From NCBI GenBank assembly GCA_028276305.1, contig JAPYWO010000074.1:1-6516 (forward strand): a DNA stretch of 6,516 nt, in the 5' to 3' direction. Of this stretch, positions 1 to 5,531 are shown in pieces. The position numbers were made by a program, and so were the translations under genes. The notes beneath the pieces are model-generated. The model had not been told where the DNA came from. It saw nothing but the letters and a program-made list of their open reading frames with translations, and searched no databases. Every line of letters starts with the position of its first letter. Position 1 is the stretch's first letter. The stretch comes from Candidatus Thermokryptus sp. GTDB taxonomy: Bacteria > Bacteroidota > Ignavibacteria > Kryptoniales > Kryptoniaceae.

Positions 1-630
1 GCGATAAAAAATTATATCTACCTTAAAAATGAGGTGTTCCCTGAGTTTAAAGTCGGTTTAATTCACGGTAAAATGCCCGGGACGGAAAGAGGGGAAATAA
101 TGAGTGATTTCAGAGATGGAAAAATCCAGATTCTCGTTGCAACGACGGTGATAGAGGTTGGAATTGATGTTCCAAATGCGACTATAATGGTGATAGAAAA
201 CGCTGAAAGATTTGGGCTTTCTCAACTTCATCAATTGCGCGGGAGAATAGGGAGAGGCGAAAAGCAATCATATTGTTTTTTGGTTGTTAAGTCAAGTTTA
301 TTAAAAAGCGAAACGCTTTTTGATTTTGAGGAAAGTAAAGCAATTGAAAGAGTTAAAATAATCGCTTCAACGCTTGATGGTTTTAAAATTGCTGAAAAGG
401 ACCTTGAACTGCGTGGACCCGGTGAATTTTTCGGGACAAGGCAAAGCGGTTTTATGAAATTCAAATTCGCAAATATCGCAACCGATCAGAAGATACTTGA
501 AATCGCCCGGAAAGAGGCGTTTGAGATCATAAAAGAAGACCCGGACTTGATGAAACCAGAACATTTTTGTTTAAGGGAGGAACTTGTAAAGAGATATTCA
601 AATAGCGTAGACCTTGCAAAGGTAAGTTAA
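1..630 (+). CDS. recG: ATP-dependent DNA helicase RecG, C-terminal part (5' truncated by window edge)
   Basis: RecG is the double-stranded DNA translocase that regresses stalled replication forks and branch-migrates Holliday junctions. The reading frame is open from base 1, so the true start lies upstream; about 209 residues are visible of a family usually near 700. They cover the second helicase lobe and the C-terminal wedge-facing region. Helicase motif V is at nt 136-183 (VATTVIEVGIDVPNAT), followed by IENAERFGLSQLHQLRGRIGRG with motif VI (QLRGRIGRG). The later DLELRGPGEFFGTRQSG segment (about nt 400-450) is a RecG hallmark and separates it from PriA, UvrB and Mfd. Nothing is broken, and it ends with TAA. 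A valine GTG at 34 could be mistaken for a start, but homology continues upstream of it (VFPEFKVGLIHGKM). The next gene follows after 19 nt on the same strand, so the two are probably co-transcribed. Confidence 0.96.
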   Translation, partial: AIKNYIYLKNEVFPEFKVGLIHGKMPGTERGEIMSDFRDGKIQILVATTVIEVGIDVPNATIMVIENAERFGLSQLHQLRGRIGRGEKQSYCFLVVKSSLLKSETLFDFEESKAIERVKIIASTLDGFKIAEKDLELRGPGEFFGTRQSGFMKFKFANIATDQKILEIARKEAFEIIKEDPDLMKPEHFCLREELVKRYSNSVDLAKVS

Positions 631-649
631 AAAATAAAATGGGGCATAA

Positions 650-1054
650 ATGGAAGACGAAATCAAGGAAATTTTAACCTCTTACAAAACAATAGCTATT
701 GTCGGCATCTCAAATAAACCGGATAGAGATAGCTATATCGTTGCTGAATATCTTCTCAATCAAGGATATAAAATCATCCCGGTTAATCCAAACATTGATA
801 CTGTCCTTGGTTTAAAGGCATATCCTGATTTGATCAGCATCCCTGAAGATATAGAAATCGTTGATATTTTTAGAAGACCGGAATTCGTTGACGAGATAGT
901 TGATCAAGCGATTGAAAAGAGGGCAAAAGTTGTGTGGATGCAACTTGGCGTTATAAATGAATCAGCAGCGGAAAAAGCGAGAAAGGCGGGGTTGAAGGTC
1001 GTAATGAATAAGTGTATAAAGGTTGAGCATATGTATAGGTTCGGGAATTTTTAA
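650..1054 (+). CDS. CoA-binding domain protein, YccU-like (CoA_binding_2 family)
   Basis: This is a small cytoplasmic Rossmann-fold protein of 134 residues, which matches the usual length of the stand-alone CoA-binding family related to E. coli YccU. Visible motifs are the nucleotide/CoA loop AIVGISNKPDRDS (16-28), PVNPN (44-48), VDIFRRPE (71-78), VVWMQLGV (94-101) and the C-terminal NKCIKVEH (120-127). Family members bind CoA or a CoA-like ligand; the physiological role is not well established, so no reaction is assigned. The ATG at 650 is preceded by GGGG at 641-644, a weak ribosome site. An ATG at 639 is out of frame. The gene lies 19 nt after recG and probably shares its transcript. Its TAA shares the bases TTAA with the stop codon of the convergent transglycosylase gene, and no terminator hairpin is visible between them. 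Confidence 0.88.
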   Translation: MEDEIKEILTSYKTIAIVGISNKPDRDSYIVAEYLLNQGYKIIPVNPNIDTVLGLKAYPDLISIPEDIEIVDIFRRPEFVDEIVDQAIEKRAKVVWMQLGVINESAAEKARKAGLKVVMNKCIKVEHMYRFGNF

Positions 1055-2178
1055 TAAACCGGGATTTTTAAAATTTGTCCGACTTTGATGTTTTTCCCTT
1101 CAAGCTTATTTAGCTCAATTATATCTTCAACCGTCGTGTTATATTTTTTTGCGATGGTTTCAAGTGTTTCGCCTTTTTTCACCCTGTGATTTATTGTTTT
1201 TTCAGGCACAACGATAATTTCGCCATTTTGGAAGACAACCCTTGAGCTTTTGTATTTGTATTGAGATAGATCAAGTTGTTGAGGTTGGGCATTTGATGGG
1301 AGGGCTATTAAAAATTCACCTTCGGGAAGGGATGACTTCAAAATCCACGGGTTTAAGTATTTGAGCGTTTTATAGTTCGTCCCTTGAAGTTTTGCCCACA
1401 CAGCGAGATTTTGAATTGGACCTCTTACGCTTACATATTTTACATCTGGGGGTTTGAAAAGTTTCGTCGTGTCAATTACGAAGCCATATCTTTTCGCATT
1501 TGATATCAACTCTTTAATAGCAGCAACTCTGAAAATAAACCTTGCTGTTTCCCTATTCAGATGAAGGTCAAAATAGTTGTCAACCCATTGAAATTGTAAA
1601 GCATCGCTTATCCTTGCCTCCCCAGCGTTATAAGCAGCAAGCGCCAATGTCCAACTGTTAAATTTATTGTAGAGGTCTTGAAGGTAGGAAAGAGCAGCAT
1701 CGGTTGATTTTTGGATGTTAAGTCGCTCGTCTATATAGTCGTCAATTCGCAAGCCGTATTTTCTTGCTGTCTCAGGCATAAGCTGCCACAATCCTGCTGC
1801 TCCTTTGCTTGAATATGCGTTTTCTATCAAGCGACTTTCAGCGATTGCTAAAAATTTTAAATCGCTTGGCAATCCCCTTTCCTTGATTTTGCTTTCAATA
1901 AAAGGCATATATTTACCGCATCTCTTCAGGTCAAGTATAAGTTGATTCTCGTCAAATTCAAGGTAAAATTCCCTCTCAAACCTTTCCCTCACATCAGGTA
2001 TTTCAAGAGGTATCCTTTCCCCGCAAATAAACACGATGTCGGGTGGATGAGTTATAGCAAGATGGTTTACGATTGTGACTTCGTTTCTGTTTGATGTATT
2101 CCAACTAAAATTTTTTGTGGCGATTAAAAGCGCAAAGATAAAAATCCCGATTGAAAAAACATGTAATATCCTATTCAT
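1051..2178 (-). CDS. LysM-containing membrane-bound/periplasmic lytic transglycosylase (MltD-like, GH23)
   Basis: This 375-residue protein is predicted to cleave the MurNAc-GlcNAc bond of peptidoglycan in the periplasm, releasing 1,6-anhydromuropeptides. A hydrophobic N-terminus (about 4-22) acts as a signal peptide or anchor; there is no lipobox cysteine, unlike E. coli MltD. Residues 50-100 carry the ICGERIPLE...DVRERFERE segment that I associate with Bacteroidota relatives. The SLT domain spans about 90-225: probable catalytic Glu114 in AIAESRL, GLWQLMPETA (129-138) and AYNAGE (182-187). A linker follows, then one LysM peptidoglycan-binding repeat at 330-373 (HRVKKGETLETIAKKYNTT...KVGQILKIP). 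The ATG lies inside the end of the upstream CNNM gene (8-bp overlap), and no Shine-Dalgarno is evident, which suggests translational coupling. Family assignment is firm; the exact class name and localisation are inferred. Confidence 0.93.
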   Translation of the reverse strand: MNRILHVFSIGIFIFALLIATKNFSWNTSNRNEVTIVNHLAITHPPDIVFICGERIPLEIPDVRERFEREFYLEFDENQLILDLKRCGKYMPFIESKIKERGLPSDLKFLAIAESRLIENAYSSKGAAGLWQLMPETARKYGLRIDDYIDERLNIQKSTDAALSYLQDLYNKFNSWTLALAAYNAGEARISDALQFQWVDNYFDLHLNRETARFIFRVAAIKELISNAKRYGFVIDTTKLFKPPDVKYVSVRGPIQNLAVWAKLQGTNYKTLKYLNPWILKSSLPEGEFLIALPSNAQPQQLDLSQYKYKSSRVVFQNGEIIVVPEKTINHRVKKGETLETIAKKYNTTVEDIIELNKLEGKNIKVGQILKIPVY

Positions 2179-3385
2179 TGTGTCTCAGTAGCGTTAATTT
2201 TAAAGAGTTAATCCTTGTTCTCGTAGCGTTTAAAATTGTAATCTTGAAATTGTTGATTATAAATTCCTCACCAGCGGTTGGAATCCTTCCTATGTTATTT
2301 ATCACAAATCCCGCGATGGTTTCATAATCGCCTTTTGGAATGTTAAGGTTAAATTCCTCGTTTAGATGGTCAATCTCCGCAGAACCGTTTAATATAAAAG
2401 TATTCGCATCAACTTTTTGGACTAATTTCCTGCTGACATCAAATTCGTCTTCTATTTCGCCGACGAGCTCCTCAATCACATCTTCAAGCGTTATCAAGCC
2501 AGAAACACCGCCGAATTCATCAACCACAATTGCTATGCTCGTGTTTTTTTGTTTGAAGTCATTCAAAAGTTCAATACATCTCTTCTTCTCCGGGACGAAA
2601 AACGGCTCTGTTAAGATTTCATCTATGTTTCGTGGGTTTTTAAATATGTCTTTCACATAAATTATGCCAATGATGTTATCAATCACGCCATCATAAACTG
2701 GAAGTCGTGAATGTCCCGACTTTGAGAATATTTCAATTATTTCTCTCATTGGCATATTTTTTTCAACCGCTACGATTTCAGTCCTTGGGCGCATTGCTTC
2801 TTCAACTGTCATATTTTCAAGTTTAAAGACGCTTGAAAAAGGTATATCAATTTTAAGGTCTCTTCCGAGTTCGGTCTCCTTTATGAGTATTTCAAAGTCG
2901 GACTTGCTGAAGAAATTTTCAATTGTTTCTGATTTTATCTTGAAAATTTTTAAGAGCTTTTCCGAGGCAAATCCTAAAATTTTTATCGCCGGTAAAAATA
3001 TAAAATAAAACAACTTCAAAGGAAGTGATGCAAATAACACAAAAGCGTCAGCCGATTCCCGCCCAATGCTTTTTGGAATTGACTCCCCAAAAATTAGGAT
3101 AAGCAAAGTAATCAAAATTAAAATCGTGAAGTCATTCATATTCACAGTTGTCTTGAGGATGAAAGTTAAAATTGAGCTAAGTGCGATATTTACGAAGTTA
3201 TTTCCTATTAAAATCGTAATGAGGAATTTTTCCGGTTTTTTTGTGAAGTCGTATGCGATTCTTGCAAAAAGGGAGGAATTGGACCTTATTTCAAGTTTTA
3301 TTTTATTTGCGCTTATAAATGCCATTTCACTTGCGGAGAAAAAGGAGGAAAGAAACAATAGGATAAATGCAAGCCAAAGTTCCAT
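2171..3385 (-). CDS. CNNM/CorC/HlyC-family membrane protein with CBS pair (putative Mg2+/divalent cation transport or homeostasis)
   Basis: This is a 404-residue integral inner-membrane protein with the full three-part architecture of the family. The CNNM (DUF21) membrane domain is at about 1-150, with SASEMAF (17-23), IGNNFVNIALS (60-70) and FGESIPKSIGRE (99-110). A CBS pair lies at about 195-312, containing MRPRTEI (199-204 region), GHSRLPVYDG (224-233) and VVDEFGGVSGLITLEDVIEELVGEI, the last of these ending near residue 311. The CorC_HlyC C-terminal domain follows at about 322-400. Characterised relatives take part in Mg2+ export or magnesium homeostasis; the name hemolysin is historical. 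The Bacteroidota gliding protein GldE is a paralogue, but nothing here points to gliding. The start is supported by the hydrophobic helix leading into SASE, although no Shine-Dalgarno precedes it. The gene begins 26 nt after the tonB terminator and overlaps the transglycosylase downstream. Confidence 0.93.
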   Translation of the reverse strand: MELWLAFILLFLSSFFSASEMAFISANKIKLEIRSNSSLFARIAYDFTKKPEKFLITILIGNNFVNIALSSILTFILKTTVNMNDFTILILITLLILIFGESIPKSIGRESADAFVLFASLPLKLFYFIFLPAIKILGFASEKLLKIFKIKSETIENFFSKSDFEILIKETELGRDLKIDIPFSSVFKLENMTVEEAMRPRTEIVAVEKNMPMREIIEIFSKSGHSRLPVYDGVIDNIIGIIYVKDIFKNPRNIDEILTEPFFVPEKKRCIELLNDFKQKNTSIAIVVDEFGGVSGLITLEDVIEELVGEIEDEFDVSRKLVQKVDANTFILNGSAEIDHLNEEFNLNIPKGDYETIAGFVINNIGRIPTAGEEFIINNFKITILNATRTRINSLKLTLLRHNE

Positions 3386-3410
3386 TGTTTTGAGCTATTA
3401 TTTTTAAATA

Positions 3411-3444
3411 AAAAGGCACAGAGTTATGAAACCCTGTGCCTTTT
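3411..3444 (-). terminator. Rho-independent terminator of tonB
   Basis: A perfect 11-bp inverted repeat, AAAAGGCACAG (3411-3421) and CTGTGCCTTTT (3434-3444), encloses a 12-nt loop. Read on the minus strand, the stem has the G/C-rich core GGCACAG and runs straight into TTTTTATTT, a good U-tract. It begins 30 nt after the tonB stop codon. The A-run on the opposite side gives only a short T-run on the + strand, and no + strand gene ends here, so minus-strand termination is the sensible reading. Confidence 0.9.
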
Positions 3445-3474
3445 GAAATTGCGGGAAATTTTTTATCAACGGGA

Positions 3475-4149
3475 TTATTTTTTCAACTTGAACCTGATCG
3501 GAATCATGACGCGGACTTTTACGGGTTTACCGCGTTGCTTTCCTGGTTTAAACTTTGCCTTCATTACAGCAGCAACAGCTGCCTCATCACACCCAGCACC
3601 AATTCCCTTGACCACATCCGCTCTTACTACATTTCCATTTTCGTCTACGAATGCCATGACATAAACAGTTCCTTCAACCCCAGCTCTTATAGCTATTTCT
3701 GGATACACGACATTTCTTTGAATTGATTCAAGACCACCGATTATCTCAGGCATTTCCTCAACTACGACGAAGAACTGCTCTTCAAAAGGAATTTCTTCTT
3801 CTTTCTTTTTAAGTTCCTCCTTAGGAGGAGGTGGAGCAACTTCTTTTGTTACATCAAGCTCTGAGCTTATGTCAATATTAACATCGCTTAATGCTTCATC
3901 GCTTGGGGCTTCAATTGGGATTGGTGGTCTTGGTGGTGGCGGTGGTCTGTTCTCCTGTCTGGTTTGCGGGATTTCCTCCGGTTTGATCACTTCCTGCTCA
4001 ACTGTTAAAATTTTTTTCCCACGCCCGATGTCTTTAGGGAAGAATCTGAACGCAACTATCGTCACAAGCAAAGCAATCACAAGCCCAAGCTCAACCCATT
4101 TCCGCCACCTCAATCGCAGATCAGCTTCTGGCTTTTTAATGACAGGCAT
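3475..4149 (-). CDS. tonB: Energy transducer TonB
   Basis: TonB spans the periplasm and passes proton-motive energy from ExbB/ExbD in the inner membrane to TonB-dependent outer-membrane receptors. This 224-residue protein has the expected order: a short charged cytoplasmic N-terminus, one membrane helix at about 19-36 (VELGLVIALLVTIVAFRFF), and a flexible periplasmic linker. The linker has proline-rich runs at 69-82 and 106-109 and a Lys/Glu-rich stretch at 110-123. A complete TonB C-terminal domain follows at about 144-222 (YPEIAIRAGVEGTVYV, then AVAAVMKAKFKPGKQRGKPVKV). The layout resembles TonB proteins of the Bacteroidota/FCB group. The start is well supported by a GGAGGT site. The gene appears to be transcribed alone, from a candidate promoter at 4191-4219 to the terminator at 3411-3444. 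No exbB, exbD or receptor gene is in the window, so its partner is unknown; bacteria of this type often have several TonB copies. Confidence 0.93.
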   Translation of the reverse strand: MPVIKKPEADLRLRWRKWVELGLVIALLVTIVAFRFFPKDIGRGKKILTVEQEVIKPEEIPQTRQENRPPPPPRPPIPIEAPSDEALSDVNIDISSELDVTKEVAPPPPKEELKKKEEEIPFEEQFFVVVEEMPEIIGGLESIQRNVVYPEIAIRAGVEGTVYVMAFVDENGNVVRADVVKGIGAGCDEAAVAAVMKAKFKPGKQRGKPVKVRVMIPIRFKLKK

Positions 4150-4159
4150 TTTTAATTTT

Positions 4160-4165
4160 ACCTCC
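4160..4165 (-). promoter_or_regulatory. Shine-Dalgarno site of tonB
   Basis: GGAGGT on the minus strand, 10 nt before the tonB ATG. It is the only strong Shine-Dalgarno match in front of any complete gene in the window, and it fixes the tonB start. Confidence 0.75.
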
Positions 4166-4190
4166 GAAAATTTTTTTATTTTGCTGATTA

Positions 4191-4219
4191 AAGATAAAAA
4201 GTTTAATACAAAATTTCAA
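4191..4219 (-). promoter_or_regulatory. Candidate sigma-70-type promoter of tonB
   Basis: On the minus strand, TTGAAA (4214-4219; five of six bases of TTGACA) is separated by exactly 17 nt from TATCTT (4191-4196; four of six bases of TATAAT). The -10 box lies about 40 nt before the tonB ATG, leaving a short leader that contains the GGAGGT site. The region is very AT-rich, so chance matches are easy, and a Bacteroidota-type sigma factor might read different boxes. Confidence 0.45.
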
Positions 4220-4251
4220 GTTTTTTTCTACAAATTAAAACACTTGAAATT
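4212..4251. repeat. Perfect 10-bp inverted repeat between tRNA-Ala and tonB
   Basis: AATTTCAAGT (4212-4221) and ACTTGAAATT (4242-4251) are exact reverse complements separated by 20 nt, giving a centre-to-centre distance of 30 bp, about three helical turns. The left arm contains the candidate -35 box of tonB. Two readings are possible: a paired operator controlling tonB, or an AT-rich hairpin in the tRNA trailer. The stem has few G/C pairs and its T-tract is poor, so it would be a weak terminator. Confidence 0.6.
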
Positions 4252-4271
4252 GAATTTTGTTTCCAAAAAAG

Positions 4272-4344
4272 TGGAGCCGACGGGATTTGAACCCGTGACC
4301 TCCAGAGTGCGATTCTGGCGCTCTCCCATCTGAGCTACGGCCCC
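4272..4344 (-). tRNA. tRNA-Ala, anticodon CGC
   Basis: This 73-nt tRNA folds completely: acceptor stem GGGGCCG with CGGCTCC, D stem GCTC/GAGC, anticodon stem CCAGA/TCTGG, T stem ACGGG/CCCGT with loop TTCGAAT, and discriminator base A73. The seven-base anticodon loop ATCGCAC places CGC at positions 34-36, reading the alanine codon GCG. The acceptor stem has the G3:U70 wobble pair, the main identity element for alanyl-tRNA synthetase, which confirms the call independently. The CCA end is not encoded; the genomic bases after A73 are CTT. A run of six T (minus strand, 4265-4270) follows immediately and may help termination. Confidence 0.97.
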
Positions 4345-4359
4345 AAATTTTTCACTTAA

Positions 4360-4388
4360 AATATAGCCAAGATGTGTTAAAAAAACAA
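4360..4388 (-). promoter_or_regulatory. Candidate promoter of the tRNA-Ala gene
   Basis: On the minus strand, TTGTTT (4383-4388) lies 17 nt before TATATT (4360-4365), and the -10 box ends 15 nt before the first base of the tRNA. This predicts an 8-nt or so 5' leader. The same bases also fit the Bacteroidota pattern, with TTTG, 20 nt, then TATATTTT against the consensus TAnnTTTG. The promoter starts only a few bases after the butyrate kinase stop codon, and no terminator hairpin separates the two, so read-through from that gene is also possible. Confidence 0.45.
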
Positions 4389-4393
4389 ATTTT

Positions 4394-5461
4394 TTAATCG
4401 CCAGGATATTCCTTCGCTTTTTCCTCACCGCGCAAAACCCTCAAGACCCCAAGCGCAAGGGCTCTCATTTCGTCCTCCCCAGGGATTACGATAACCGGAG
4501 CGATAAATGAAACTCTTTCACTGATCCAGTTAACAAGCATTTTTGAATTTGCCAAACCACCGGTTAAAACTATCGCATCAACATTTCCCTTCAAAACCGT
4601 TGCCATTGCCCCTATTTCTTTAGCGATTTGGTATGCCATTGCCTCGTAAACCTCTTTTGCGTAAATGTCCCCGTTTTCAATTCTTTTCTCAACTTCTCCA
4701 GCGTCATTTGTTCCAAGATAAGCAACAAGCCCACCCTTCCCCATGACCATTTTTCTTATTTCACTTTCGGTAAATTTACCGGAAAAACACAAAGTTATAA
4801 AAGGTTGAAGCGGAAGACCTCCGGTTCTTTCTGGGGAAAATGGTCCATCACTGCTTGCATCGTTTGCGTCAATGATTTTTCCAGCTTTGACTGGACAAAC
4901 TGAAATGCCACCGCCAAGGTGAGCGATTACGAAATTTGAATCCTCAAGCTTTTTCCCAATCTTTTGACAAGCAACTCGCGCCGTTGCGTGAATGTTGAGA
5001 GCGTGTGATAAACTGCGTCTTTGAATAAGTGGATGCCCCGAATATCTGGCTAATGGTTCAAATTCGTCAACTGAGACGGGGTCAACGATGTAAGCATCAA
5101 TTCCACCAAGTTTGGCTATCTCATATGCAAGCGCACAACCAAGATTTGATGGGTGTTCACCTTGAAAATTATTCCTTGCATCATTTAACATCTCCTCGTT
5201 CACTTTATATGTTCCTCCTTTCACGGGTTTTAAAAGTCCCCCTATTCCTGCAACAGCTGAAAAGTCCGACGGCTTTAAATTTCTCTCTTTTAAAAATTCA
5301 AGCACTATATTTAACCTGAAATCAAATTGTTCCCAAAGCGTTTTAAATTTTGAAAGTTCCTCCAGTGAATGTCTTATTGTTTTTGATTCAACTTGTTCCT
5401 CGTCCTCGAAAATTGCTACCTTTGTTGAGGTTGAACCTGGGTTGATTACAAGGATTTTCAT
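4394..5461 (-). CDS. buk: Butyrate kinase (short/branched-chain carboxylate kinase)
   Basis: Butyrate kinase interconverts butyryl phosphate plus ADP with butyrate plus ATP in the cytoplasm, usually working with phosphotransbutyrylase. This 355-residue protein has the normal length and the acetokinase-family ASKHA fold. Visible motifs are the N-terminal phosphate loop NPGSTSTK (7-14), GEHPSNLG (101-108), VDPVSVDEF (126-134), SHALN (152-156), HLGGGISV (181-188), DGPFSPERTGGLP (205-217), LTGGLA (299-304) and GEDEMRALALG (328-338). VDPVSVDEF and FSPERTGGLP point to butyrate rather than acetate kinase. Isobutyrate or another branched-chain acid is a possible substrate and cannot be excluded from sequence. 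There is no ptb gene beside it here, and its upstream neighbour is a divergent kinase. No Shine-Dalgarno precedes the ATG. It may be co-transcribed with the tRNA that follows. Confidence 0.95.
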   Translation of the reverse strand: MKILVINPGSTSTKVAIFEDEEQVESKTIRHSLEELSKFKTLWEQFDFRLNIVLEFLKERNLKPSDFSAVAGIGGLLKPVKGGTYKVNEEMLNDARNNFQGEHPSNLGCALAYEIAKLGGIDAYIVDPVSVDEFEPLARYSGHPLIQRRSLSHALNIHATARVACQKIGKKLEDSNFVIAHLGGGISVCPVKAGKIIDANDASSDGPFSPERTGGLPLQPFITLCFSGKFTESEIRKMVMGKGGLVAYLGTNDAGEVEKRIENGDIYAKEVYEAMAYQIAKEIGAMATVLKGNVDAIVLTGGLANSKMLVNWISERVSFIAPVIVIPGEDEMRALALGVLRVLRGEEKAKEYPGD

Positions 5462-5531
5462 ATCTGTTGAAAACTTGTGTTATAGATTTTTCGTTGTTAA
5501 TTTAAAAAACAAAAAGAGACATTTTCAAAAA
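5462..5531. promoter_or_regulatory. Divergent intergenic region between buk and the Ser/Thr kinase gene
   Basis: These 70 bp must hold promoter signals for both diverging genes unless other transcripts supply them. The stretch is strongly AT-rich. TATAAC (minus strand, near 5478-5483) could be a -10 box for buk, but I found no -35 box at a good distance and do not assign one. On the + strand no convincing pair was found either. An 8-bp inverted repeat, TCTGTTGA (5463-5470) and TCAACAGA (5539-5546), borders the region, its right arm lying inside the kinase gene; it may be chance. Confidence 0.3.

Noticed and set aside
34..36. GTG at 34 as the start of a short helicase-like gene.
   Set aside because: The frame is open to base 1 and RecG-like residues continue upstream, so this is an internal valine codon of a gene cut by the window edge.
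777..1065. ATCCCGGTT near 778 and AACCGGGAT near 1057 as a possible long-range hairpin or terminator for the CoA-binding gene.
   Set aside because: The arms are about 270 nt apart and both lie in coding sequence; this is most likely coincidence.
3869..4428. Open frames on either strand running through the tRNA and the tonB N-terminus, considered as small genes.
   Set aside because: They translate the tRNA sequence or the antisense of tonB, match no family I recognise, and conflict with a well-supported tRNA and TonB.
4394..5461. Acetate kinase as the identity of the carboxylate kinase.
   Set aside because: The length (355 residues) and the VDPVSVDEF and FSPERTGGLP motifs fit butyrate kinase; acetate kinases are longer and differ at these sites.
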